Positions 54,352 through 61,864 of a stretch of 64,000 nt of DNA are shown one piece after another. Below the pieces are notes generated by a model. It made no database searches and was not told the DNA's origin. It was given only the letters and a program-made list of their open reading frames with translations. Source of the stretch: Bog-756 sp963730685. Its GTDB lineage: Bacteria > Actinomycetota > Acidimicrobiia > Acidimicrobiales > RAAP-2. The stretch is from NCBI GenBank assembly GCA_963730685.1, contig CAVSSP010000002.1, forward strand, positions 1 to 64,000. The letters are read 5' to 3'. The translations under genes and the position numbers were made by a program. The stretch's first letter is position 1. The number at the start of each line of letters is the position of its first letter.

Positions 54352-54975
54352 ATGACCCAGATCGAGGTTGATCGGACGGTTTCGACCCGACCACGCCGGT
54401 CGCTGTCCGAACGCCGATCGGTCACGGTCTCCGCATTGCTCGACGCCGGACTCAACGAGCTCGACGATGTGGGCTACGACAAGATGACGATCCGGTCTGT
54501 CGCTCAGCGGGCCGGCGTCACCCACACCACGGCATACAGCTACTTCACGTCGAAGGCCCACTTGATCTCCGAGCTGTACTGGCGACAGATGCAGTCGTTG
54601 CCGGTACCTGAGGTTGCAGATGGTGAGCCGTTCGTCGGTCGGGTCCGTGCCGCCTTTGAGGCCCCGGTCGCGATGCTGGCCGTAAACCCCGCACTGGCCC
54701 GCTCCATCTTCGTGTCGATCATCTCCGACGAAGCCGACGTCCGTCGGCTACGAGGTGCCGTGGCCAGGGTCCTGATCGACCGACTCCGAACAGCCCTCGG
54801 ATCATTCGATGACCCCGAGCTCGTCGATACCCTGTTCATGGCCTACAGCGGGGCGATGATGTTCGCCGGCACCGGAAACCAGAACTTTCCCGATGTCCTC
54901 GCTCGGATGGAGACCGTGGCCCGCCAGATTGACCCCGATTGGAACCGGACACGCTGTGACGGCGAAGGTGACTGA
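54352..54975 (+). CDS. TetR-family regulator 2
   Basis: The HTH is at residues about 30-75 (LLDAGLNELDDVGYDKMTIR, SVAQRAGVTHTTAYSYFTSK). The C-terminal ligand-binding domain is about 130 residues. Length is 207. It is divergent from the NTF2-like/dehydrogenase/CMD operon and separated from it by a perfect palindrome, so it is the likely regulator of that operon. Confidence 0.9.
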   Translation: MTQIEVDRTVSTRPRRSLSERRSVTVSALLDAGLNELDDVGYDKMTIRSVAQRAGVTHTTAYSYFTSKAHLISELYWRQMQSLPVPEVADGEPFVGRVRAAFEAPVAMLAVNPALARSIFVSIISDEADVRRLRGAVARVLIDRLRTALGSFDDPELVDTLFMAYSGAMMFAGTGNQNFPDVLARMETVARQIDPDWNRTRCDGEGD

Positions 54976-55090
54976 TCTGACTCCGGGCGCAGCGTGAGTC
55001 CATCCGCTACCGTCACCGGCGGCCAAACGAGATGACCGCCCCGAACCGGCTACGAAAATGCCGGTAGGCCAGGCTGGAGAGCGCCGCGCG

Positions 55091-56983
55091 ATGGATTCCA
55101 ACCAATCGGTCGGAGATGAGGAACGATCGCGATCTGAACTCACCGAGTCCACGCCCGTGAAGGTTCGACAGACCGGATTCGTCAATCGATTCCGGGTGAC
55201 TCCCCAACGAGCGCTCCTCATGGTGATCGCCGCACTGGCTGGCCTCTCATACGCCTGGGGCATCAGCCAAGATTCTCTCGAGCCGTTTTATGCGGCCGCC
55301 GTGCGGAGCATGGCGTCCACCTGGCACAACTTCTTCTTCGGGTCCTTCGATCCGGCCGGGACCATCACCTTGGACAAACTGCCCGGTGCCTTCTGGATCC
55401 AGGCACTGTCCGTTCGGATCTTTGGCTATCACACCTGGGCAATGGTCCTGCCTCAGGTAGTCGAGGGTGTCCTGAGCGTTCTGTTCCTCTATCGCGCCGT
55501 GAACCGACTGAGAGGGACGGCGGCGGCCCTTGTCGCCGCATCCATCCTCGCGGCCAGCCCCGCAGTCGTCGCTCTCAACCGGGGCAACATCGCCGACACC
55601 GCCATGACGCTGTTCCTCGTGCTGGCGGCGGATGCCGTTTCGGCGGCGATTACTTCGGGCCGACTGCGGTATCTCGTCTATGCCGCCGTCTGGGTGGGGA
55701 TCGCCTTCCAGGCGAAGATGCTCGAGGCGTGGTTGGTGCTACCGGCATTTGGGCTCGCCTATCTGTGCGGACGTAAGGATCCGTTGGCCCACAAGGTTCG
55801 ACAGCTCGTGGTCGCCGGCCTGGTCACCACAGTCGTATCGCTTTCCTGGATGACGGCCGTGACGCTCACTCCGGCTCACGATCGCCCCTACGTGGACGGC
55901 AGCCAGAACAACTCTGTCTACGAGCAGGTATTCGTCTATGACGGCTTCGGGCGAACCAACCAACAGGCGGCATTCCAGCAGTTCCTGGGCGGCGTACCCG
56001 TGAGCCCGGATGTGCTCGACGGGCCCCCTCCGGCGTGGGATCGCCTCGTCCGAGGTGACCTTGGGCGCGACACCGGCTGGTTGCTGCCCGCCGCGTTGGT
56101 GCTCGGTGTGGGCGGGCTCTTCACCCGCCGGCGAAGCTACTTCATACTCTGGGCCGGTTGGCTGGTCCCGATGGTGCTGGTCTTCTCGGACGTCTTCATC
56201 ATGCACGCCTACTACACCGCCGCGCTTGCTCCCCCGGTGGCGGCGATCCTCGGTGCCGGGGTCGCCAGCCTCTGGGAATCCCGGACCGGTGAGCGATCGG
56301 TGGCCTTGCGGCGTTGTGGCGCAGCTGGCCTGGTCGTGGCCGGAACGGTCGCCTACGGGATCTGGTTGACCCGATCATCGGGGGCGAACGCACCGAACTG
56401 GCTCGGACCCCTGGCAGCGTCAGTGGGCGTCGTCTCTGTTCTCCTCTTGGGGATCTCGGCCACCGCCTGGGCCCGTCGATGGATTCTCGCCGCCGCGCTG
56501 ATCGCCGGCTCTGCCGCCATCCTGGTGTTTCCCGCTTCCGGCGTCGTGCTCCTTGCCAGCGAACATCGGGGCTACACGGATACCCCGTTCGAGTCGGAGC
56601 GGACAGTCGCACAGTACGAGGCGCTGGTCGGTCTGTCCTCAGCGAAGGAGTCCGCGGCGATCGTCCCGATCTTCGAGAGGCTCCAGATGGGATCTCCCTA
56701 CGTCATGGCGGTCTACACATCGGCGGTCGCCTCGATCTTCATCTCGGGGAGCGGAAAGGAGTTTCTTCCCATCGGCGGCTTCACCGGTTCCATCCCCGAG
56801 CCAACCCTCGATCAACTCAAAGCCATGGTCCGAGCGGGCACGTTCCACCTCGTGCTCCTGACCGGGGGCCACGATCCCCGTCTGACGTGGATTGCCCATC
56901 ACTGTCAGCACCTCGGACCGGGCGGCAGCTCCGTCGGTCTCGTCACCTGTCAGCCGGCCGATGCACGGGCCGGCAGCCGGTGA
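55091..56983 (+). CDS. GT39-like membrane glycosyltransferase
   Basis: This polytopic protein of about 630 residues has the dolichyl-phosphate-mannose-protein mannosyltransferase/ArnT layout: first helix, then an external loop with SQDSLEPFYAAAVRSMASTW and TLDKLPGAFWIQ (the acidic residues expected of the GT-C active site), about ten more helices, and a C-terminal extracytoplasmic domain. It should transfer a sugar from a polyprenyl phosphate donor. ATG 55091 has GGAGAG about 9 nt upstream. The acceptor is unknown. Confidence 0.85.
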   Translation: MDSNQSVGDEERSRSELTESTPVKVRQTGFVNRFRVTPQRALLMVIAALAGLSYAWGISQDSLEPFYAAAVRSMASTWHNFFFGSFDPAGTITLDKLPGAFWIQALSVRIFGYHTWAMVLPQVVEGVLSVLFLYRAVNRLRGTAAALVAASILAASPAVVALNRGNIADTAMTLFLVLAADAVSAAITSGRLRYLVYAAVWVGIAFQAKMLEAWLVLPAFGLAYLCGRKDPLAHKVRQLVVAGLVTTVVSLSWMTAVTLTPAHDRPYVDGSQNNSVYEQVFVYDGFGRTNQQAAFQQFLGGVPVSPDVLDGPPPAWDRLVRGDLGRDTGWLLPAALVLGVGGLFTRRRSYFILWAGWLVPMVLVFSDVFIMHAYYTAALAPPVAAILGAGVASLWESRTGERSVALRRCGAAGLVVAGTVAYGIWLTRSSGANAPNWLGPLAASVGVVSVLLLGISATAWARRWILAAALIAGSAAILVFPASGVVLLASEHRGYTDTPFESERTVAQYEALVGLSSAKESAAIVPIFERLQMGSPYVMAVYTSAVASIFISGSGKEFLPIGGFTGSIPEPTLDQLKAMVRAGTFHLVLLTGGHDPRLTWIAHHCQHLGPGGSSVGLVTCQPADARAGSR

Positions 56984-57066
56984 TCACTCGGGACTTCATG
57001 CTGAAGCGCGCCGCGTGGTGGCCACGGGCGCGTGGTGACTCGATCGCCGGAAGCGCCGTGGAGGAC

Positions 57067-57867
57067 CTACTGCGGCACCGAGGTCATCTGCGCCAGCATC
57101 TGTTCCACCGCCACCTGGTCAGGTCCCACGAACGGTCCGGCGTCCGGAACGGCCGCCAACGAGGCGAGGAACTGGTCCATCATGCGGCCAGGAGCAGCGG
57201 GCAGGTGACTGCTCAGGATCAACGACGGCTCGAACTCGGCGACGGCGTCGAGCCCTTGGCTCAACTTCCCACGGTCGACCTGGTGCATCCAGGGCGAATC
57301 GATGGTCGCCCAGAGCACCTGTCCCTCCCGCAGGTCCCCATCGGCGAGGTCGGCAGCGCTGTGTGGGACGTCCTGCAGGAGCGCCCCGAAACAGTCGGCC
57401 GGGAAGAGCACTCCGGAGCTGGTGTCGAAGAAGCCGGTCGTCGACGGGTTGTCGAAGGTCGGAGGCCTGAGTGCGGCGAGGGTACGACTGCCGAGCGTGA
57501 TGCTCTGTCCCGGGTTGACGAGGTGGACCCTGTCCATCGGAAGTGGATCGGACACGCTCATGATGCCGACGCCGAGGAATGTGGTGATGACCTTGATGTC
57601 GGGGTACTCGGCGAGCAGCTGGCCGAGTGCGCCGATGTGGTCGCCGTCAGTGTGGGTGAGCCAGATCCATCGGAGGTCCGCTGGGTCGATGACCGACGTG
57701 AGTGCACTCATGAAGCTCTCACGCTCGACGACCGGACCGGTGTCGACCAGGAAGGGGACGTCCCCATGGAGCACGAAGGAGTTGATGGCGAGTTGGCCGA
57801 GGCCCGGGATGGGGAAGTTCGTGGTCAGGACGTCGATGTCCGGTGCGGCCTTGTAGGTGGTGATCAT
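57067..57867 (-). CDS. Metallo-beta-lactamase-fold hydrolase
   Basis: The MBL motif is WLTHTDGDHIG (HxDGDH instead of HxHxDH, so the first His of the motif has shifted), with VDTGP before it, FPADCFG in the middle and LSSHLPAA for the last His. The HxDGDH form resembles the oxygen-binding flavodiiron branch, here without a flavodoxin domain. ATG 57867 has AAAGGAG 7 nt upstream. Length is 266 residues. The function is unknown. Confidence 0.85.
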   Translation of the reverse strand: MITTYKAAPDIDVLTTNFPIPGLGQLAINSFVLHGDVPFLVDTGPVVERESFMSALTSVIDPADLRWIWLTHTDGDHIGALGQLLAEYPDIKVITTFLGVGIMSVSDPLPMDRVHLVNPGQSITLGSRTLAALRPPTFDNPSTTGFFDTSSGVLFPADCFGALLQDVPHSAADLADGDLREGQVLWATIDSPWMHQVDRGKLSQGLDAVAEFEPSLILSSHLPAAPGRMMDQFLASLAAVPDAGPFVGPDQVAVEQMLAQMTSVPQ

Positions 57868-57981
57868 GAAGTGCTCCTTTGCGTTGGTTGATCTGATGGT
57901 CGTCAGTGGAACTTGGTGCATCGGGCATGGCTTCGCCCGGGGTCGGTCCCATGGGGGCCGGTTGGACGGGTGAACTGGCCC

Positions 57982-58464
57982 CTACGGCGAGGTGATGTCG
58001 ATGCCGTGCCGTCGGGCCGCGGCCACAAGTTCCACGTTGCTGTGTGGGGGCAGGTCCGGAGGTGGGAGGGACCCGGCCGTCGCGGGCCAGCCGCACGCAC
58101 GGGTGAAGCCTTCGAACCCGGCCGGTGTGACGAGGATGAGGAAACGGGCCACCTCGGAGTCGACACTGAACCGGTGACCAACTCCCCGGGGTCCGAAGAC
58201 GAAATCGCCGGTGCTGGCCGTGCGGGACTCCTCACCCAGCCAGAACGTCAACTCCCCATCGAGGATGTACCAGGCCTCGTCCTCGTGACGGTGCGTGTGG
58301 ACGGGCGAACCCGACCCGCGGGGTGCACGGACCTCGGCCAGGGCGAGCTGTCCGTGGGTCTCGTCGCCGGTCACCTTGTAGCGGAGCAGGCTGTCTGCGA
58401 ACCAGACCCCCTCGCCCTCGTCGGGGCCCAACAGGAAGGCGGCGGGTGCCACCTCCGTCGTCAC
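57982..58464 (-). CDS. Cupin-domain protein
   Basis: Cupin motif 1 is complete (GSPVHTHRHEDEAWYILDGE, three metal-binding His and a Glu), and motif 2 follows as PRGVGHRF with the last His. GTG 58464 overlaps the SRPBCC stop as GTGA. Length is 160 residues. It may be a small dioxygenase, isomerase or sensor; sequence alone does not say which. Confidence 0.87.
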   Translation of the reverse strand: MTTEVAPAAFLLGPDEGEGVWFADSLLRYKVTGDETHGQLALAEVRAPRGSGSPVHTHRHEDEAWYILDGELTFWLGEESRTASTGDFVFGPRGVGHRFSVDSEVARFLILVTPAGFEGFTRACGWPATAGSLPPPDLPPHSNVELVAAARRHGIDITSP

Positions 58465-58967
58465 GACGTCGCCTCTGGTGCGATGGCCCCTTCGGCGGCC
58501 GTCTTGAGTTGGCCGAGGGTGTGGTCCATGCCCTCCCTCAGCTCGCGGGCCCGGTTGGTCGGGACATCCACGATGCGGGCCCACAGAGGAATCCATCGCA
58601 CCACATAGGACTCGACGACCCGGGTACCACCCTCGGCCGGCTCGAACCGGTAGTGCCATTCGGTCGACTCGCGCCCGCCTTCCTCGGTGACGAAGGCGAA
58701 TTCGCGACCCGGGTCGGCCGCCAGCACCCGGCCCTTTCGGGACCACTTCATCAGGTTGGCCGGTCCCCCCTCGTTGTGCCCGATGAACGTCGCCCCCACG
58801 ACGGGATCCGGGGAGCCACCCAACCACTCCACTCGCTGGCACTCCGGGCTCCACTCGCCCATCCGGGGCAAGTCGGCCACGAGTGCGTAGATGCGCTCGG
58901 GTGGCGCATCGACGATGGTCTCGGTGCTGTCGTGCTTCAGCCACCACCGTGTGCTCGTCTCGGCCAT
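58461..58967 (-). CDS. SRPBCC (START/Bet v 1-like) protein
   Basis: The helix-grip fold is seen in TETIVDAPPERIYALVADLP, MGEWSPECQRVEWLGG, FAFVTEEGGRESTEWHYRFEP and a long last helix. It binds a hydrophobic ligand, often a polyketide or lipid. ATG 58967 has GGAGGAGAC directly upstream. Length is 168 residues. It is translationally coupled to the cupin and divergent from TetR regulator 3. Confidence 0.88.
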   Translation of the reverse strand: MAETSTRWWLKHDSTETIVDAPPERIYALVADLPRMGEWSPECQRVEWLGGSPDPVVGATFIGHNEGGPANLMKWSRKGRVLAADPGREFAFVTEEGGRESTEWHYRFEPAEGGTRVVESYVVRWIPLWARIVDVPTNRARELREGMDHTLGQLKTAAEGAIAPEATS

Positions 58968-59008
58968 GTCTCCTCCATCGATCGGCTCGTCCCTCACGGA
59001 TCATGAAA

Positions 59009-59021
59009 CTAATACCATTAG
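59009..59021. promoter_or_regulatory. Palindromic operator CTAATACCATTAG
   Basis: A perfect 5+5 palindrome with a 3-nt centre lies in the 93-bp space between the SRPBCC gene and TetR regulator 3. It is AT-rich in a GC-rich surrounding and about 27 bp upstream of the TATGGT box of the TetR gene. Confidence 0.6.
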
Positions 59022-59060
59022 CTAAAGCTGTCAAGCCTTCTTTGTGCTATGGTTAGGCAA

Positions 59061-59714
59061 ATGACGAGGACGACCAGCTCGGACGCGGCTCCCATGCCTC
59101 CGGCGGATCGTCGGGCCCGCCGACGACAAGAGACCATCGACGAGATCCTGGACATCGCGGTGGCCATCATGTCCGAGGAGGGTGTGAACGGGCTGAGCCT
59201 TTCGGAGGTGGCGAGGCGACTCGGCGTCCAACCCCCCTCGATCTACAAGTACTTCCCCTCGCTCATGGCCATCTACGACGAGCTCTTCCTGCGTGGCCAG
59301 AGCATTCACCTCGAAGTCGTGCGTGACGCTATGGCCACCGCCGATCCTGGACTCGATGCGCTCATTGCCGGCCTCGAGGCGAGCGGTCGCTGGTTGCTGG
59401 CCAACCGCGCGGTGGCAGAGCTGCTGTTCTGGCGCCCCGTACCGAAGTTCGAACCCTCACCCGGGGCGATGGCCATCAGCCAGGAGATGATCGACATTCA
59501 GCGCGCGGCGTTGGTCGATTCCGTGACAGCCGGCCAACTCGGGCCTGGAGCCGACTCCGATGAAGCTGTCTTTCTGATCTCCACACTGATCATCGGGGTC
59601 CTGAGTCAGGCATTCGCCAACGAGCCCGATCTCGAATGGGGCGACGGGCGCTTCACCCCCCTGTTCCCCAAGCTCATGCGGCTGCTCGTGGCCGCCTATC
59701 CGCTTCCGTCCTAG
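59061..59714 (+). CDS. TetR-family regulator 3
   Basis: The HTH (ILDIAVAIMSEEGVNGLSLS, EVARRLGVQPPSIYKYFPSL) is canonical. The C-terminal domain (ELLFWRPVPKFEPSPGAM) resembles TetR_C_25/WHG-type regulators. The start ATG 59061 is 7 nt after TATGGT with no Shine-Dalgarno, so it is leaderless; the frame start at 59049 overlaps that box. It likely represses itself and the divergent SRPBCC-cupin pair. Length is 217 residues. Confidence 0.9.
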   Translation: MTRTTSSDAAPMPPADRRARRRQETIDEILDIAVAIMSEEGVNGLSLSEVARRLGVQPPSIYKYFPSLMAIYDELFLRGQSIHLEVVRDAMATADPGLDALIAGLEASGRWLLANRAVAELLFWRPVPKFEPSPGAMAISQEMIDIQRAALVDSVTAGQLGPGADSDEAVFLISTLIIGVLSQAFANEPDLEWGDGRFTPLFPKLMRLLVAAYPLPS

Positions 59715-59816
59715 CGGAGGATCGGCCCGGCGTCCCTGTGGGAGCCTCACTCGTGGAGTGGGGCAGAGTCCGACTCATCGCCGCCCGGTCGGGCCACTCG
59801 TTGGGCTTCGCCCCAT

Positions 59817-59847
59817 CCGGCAGGCCACCGACGAAGTGGCCTGCTGG
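59817..59847 (+). terminator. Hairpin terminator after TetR regulator 3
   Basis: A 12-bp stem with one G-T pair (59817-59828 with 59836-59847) closes a 7-nt loop, about 100 bp after the TetR stop. No T-tract follows. Confidence 0.55.
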
Positions 59848-59907
59848 ATGGTGGTCGAGTAAAGCGGGCCGCTCCTCGCCGATGTGCCCCCTCCGAGATC
59901 GATAGTG

Positions 59908-59956
59908 CCTCAGACGCCAAGTCCCCGAAGCGCATCGCACCTTCGGGGACCTGAGG
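59908..59956. terminator. Compound hairpin after the ABC exporter genes
   Basis: A perfect 10-bp stem (59921-59930 with 59941-59950) has an outer 6-bp extension (CCTCAG at 59908-59913 with CTGAGG at 59951-59956) across a bulge of 7 nt on one side. It lies 12 bp beyond the stop of the ABC permease on the minus strand and would end that operon, and possibly also the convergent TetR transcript. Confidence 0.65.
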
Positions 59957-59967
59957 CTCATTGAGGG

Positions 59968-60798
59968 TCAGGCGTCGCGGTGCGCTATCCGCATCGATGC
60001 TGCGACCAGGATGATTGCGGCATAGCCCCCGATGACGGCAATGGCAGCTCCCGGCCTCAGAAGTCCCGCCGAATGGTTGACCGTGACGGCGGCCTCGAGC
60101 GCAGTCCCGGGCAGGTACTGACGGAGCCCGGCCGGAAGGAACTGACCGAGCACGGCTCCTCCGACGATGACCAGCACCAGTGCGGTAGTCGCCCCGGCGG
60201 TGTGTCGGATGAGGCCACCGAGGCCGACCCCGATGATGGCAACGAGGCTGACGGCCAGGGCCGCGAAGACCAGGGCCTGGAGCACGCCGGGAGACCCGAA
60301 GGACACCTGAAGGTGCTTGCCGGCGAAGGCCCGCTGACCGACCTCGAAACTGACCACGGCAGCCAGCAACGCCACCGGGAACGCGAACGCCGCGGTGATC
60401 GCAGCTTTGGCTGCCAGCACCAGGCGTCGGGCAGGTGTCGCGGCGAACGTGGACCGGATCATCCCTGTCGAGTACTCGGCGGTGACGGCACGCACGGCGA
60501 GCGCCCCGAGCAGCACGGTCCCGACCAGGAACAATCCCCCCAACGAGCAGGCCGTCGGGTCGAACGTGGCTCGCTGCGCAGGGGTCATGGTGGCCCACTG
60601 GTTGACCTGGGAGATGCAGAGGACGGCACCCAGACCGATGGAAATGGTGACCGCGATGACTGCCGTCCGCCAGGTGGAGGGCAGCGTGCGCAGCTTGGTC
60701 CACTCCGACTTGAGAGCTCTGCTGGTCGGAGCCGTCCTCGCCTGCCGGGCCGGTGGTGTGAAGTGAATCGCATCGATGGTGTGGCTCGCAGTACTCAT
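59968..60798 (-). CDS. ABC-2 type transporter permease
   Basis: This membrane protein of about 276 residues has six hydrophobic segments, begins with the ABC-2 mark ALKSEWTKLRTLPSTW, and includes AEYSTGMIRSTFAATP. ATG 60798 has AAGGA 8 nt upstream and lies 1 nt after the ATPase stop. Together they form a simple exporter of the antibiotic/lipid type (CcmA/DrrAB-like); the cargo is unknown. Confidence 0.9.
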   Translation of the reverse strand: MSTASHTIDAIHFTPPARQARTAPTSRALKSEWTKLRTLPSTWRTAVIAVTISIGLGAVLCISQVNQWATMTPAQRATFDPTACSLGGLFLVGTVLLGALAVRAVTAEYSTGMIRSTFAATPARRLVLAAKAAITAAFAFPVALLAAVVSFEVGQRAFAGKHLQVSFGSPGVLQALVFAALAVSLVAIIGVGLGGLIRHTAGATTALVLVIVGGAVLGQFLPAGLRQYLPGTALEAAVTVNHSAGLLRPGAAIAVIGGYAAIILVAASMRIAHRDA

Positions 60799-60799
60799 G

Positions 60800-61729
60800 T
60801 CAGATTCCTTTGCTCGATCCGGCCAGCTGGCCGGCGTGGTAGTCGGTTTCATCCTTGGTCAAGTCGAAATAGGCCTCCTCGAGCGACGACCCGAGTGGGG
60901 TCAGCTCGACGAGGGTGACGTCGTCGGCGGAGGCGGCGCCGCCGATGGCGGCAGCGTCCATGCCGGTCACGACCATGGTGCCGTCGGATCCGCACTCGAT
61001 ATGAGCGCCGCGTCGGGTGAGGGCCGCGCCCAGGTCGGACTGCTCCACAGCCCGGACCCGGACACTCGGGGCGGTGTGGCGGTTGATGAACTCATCGGTG
61101 CCAGCGTCGGCGATGATGCGGCCCCTGCCGATCACGATCAGGTGATCGGCGGTCTGGGCCATCTCGCTCATCAGATGGCTGGAGAGGAACACCGTGCGGC
61201 CTTCTGACGCCAGCGCCTTCATCAGGTTCCGGATCCAGAGGATGCCCTCGGGGTCGAGGCCGTTGATCGGCTCGTCGAACATCACCGTCTCGGGGTCGCC
61301 GAGGAGCGCGGCGGCGATGCCCAGCCGCTGATTCATCCCGAGCGAGAAGGTTCCGACCCGCTTCCCCGCCACATCGCTCAGGCCCACGATGCCGAGCACT
61401 TCGCCCACCCGGCGACGGGCGATGCCGTTGCTGTCAGCCAGCCACATGAGGTGGTTGGCGGCACTGCGGCCGCCGACGATGGCCCCGGCGTCCAGGAGCG
61501 CCCCGACCGACCTGAGCGGATCAGCCAGTTCGTGGTAGGGCTTGCCGTCCACTCGGACTTCTCCGGAGGTCGGGTCGTCCAGGCCCAGGATCATGCGCAT
61601 GGTGGTCGACTTGCCGGCTCCGTTGGGCCCGAGGAATCCGGTCACCTGTCCGGGCCTGACGGCGAAGGAGACCTGGTTGACCGCTACCGTCTTGCCGTAG
61701 CGCTTGGTCAGGCGGTTTGCCTCGATCAT
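60800..61729 (-). CDS. ABC transporter ATP-binding protein
   Basis: Walker A GPNGAGKST (about residues 33-41), the signature FSLGMNQRLGIAAAL, Walker B VMFDEPINGLDP, and the switch His in LSSHLMSEM are all present. The C-terminal extension of about 90 residues is usual for the DrrA-like group. ATG 61729 has AAAGGAAG upstream. Length is 309 residues. It is divergent from the AfsR-like gene, whose product may control it. Confidence 0.93.
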   Translation of the reverse strand: MIEANRLTKRYGKTVAVNQVSFAVRPGQVTGFLGPNGAGKSTTMRMILGLDDPTSGEVRVDGKPYHELADPLRSVGALLDAGAIVGGRSAANHLMWLADSNGIARRRVGEVLGIVGLSDVAGKRVGTFSLGMNQRLGIAAALLGDPETVMFDEPINGLDPEGILWIRNLMKALASEGRTVFLSSHLMSEMAQTADHLIVIGRGRIIADAGTDEFINRHTAPSVRVRAVEQSDLGAALTRRGAHIECGSDGTMVVTGMDAAAIGGAASADDVTLVELTPLGSSLEEAYFDLTKDETDYHAGQLAGSSKGI

Positions 61730-61864
61730 GGTGCTTCCTTTCCTCGATGTTCTTGCTCCTGGAAAGCAGCCTGCGCCCGGTGCCTGAGGTGCCGCTGACG
61801 TGGCCCTGAGGTGGCGAGTCAGCCCCATCGAGCCGCACCTGGTCATCGGTCGTACCGTGGGGGC

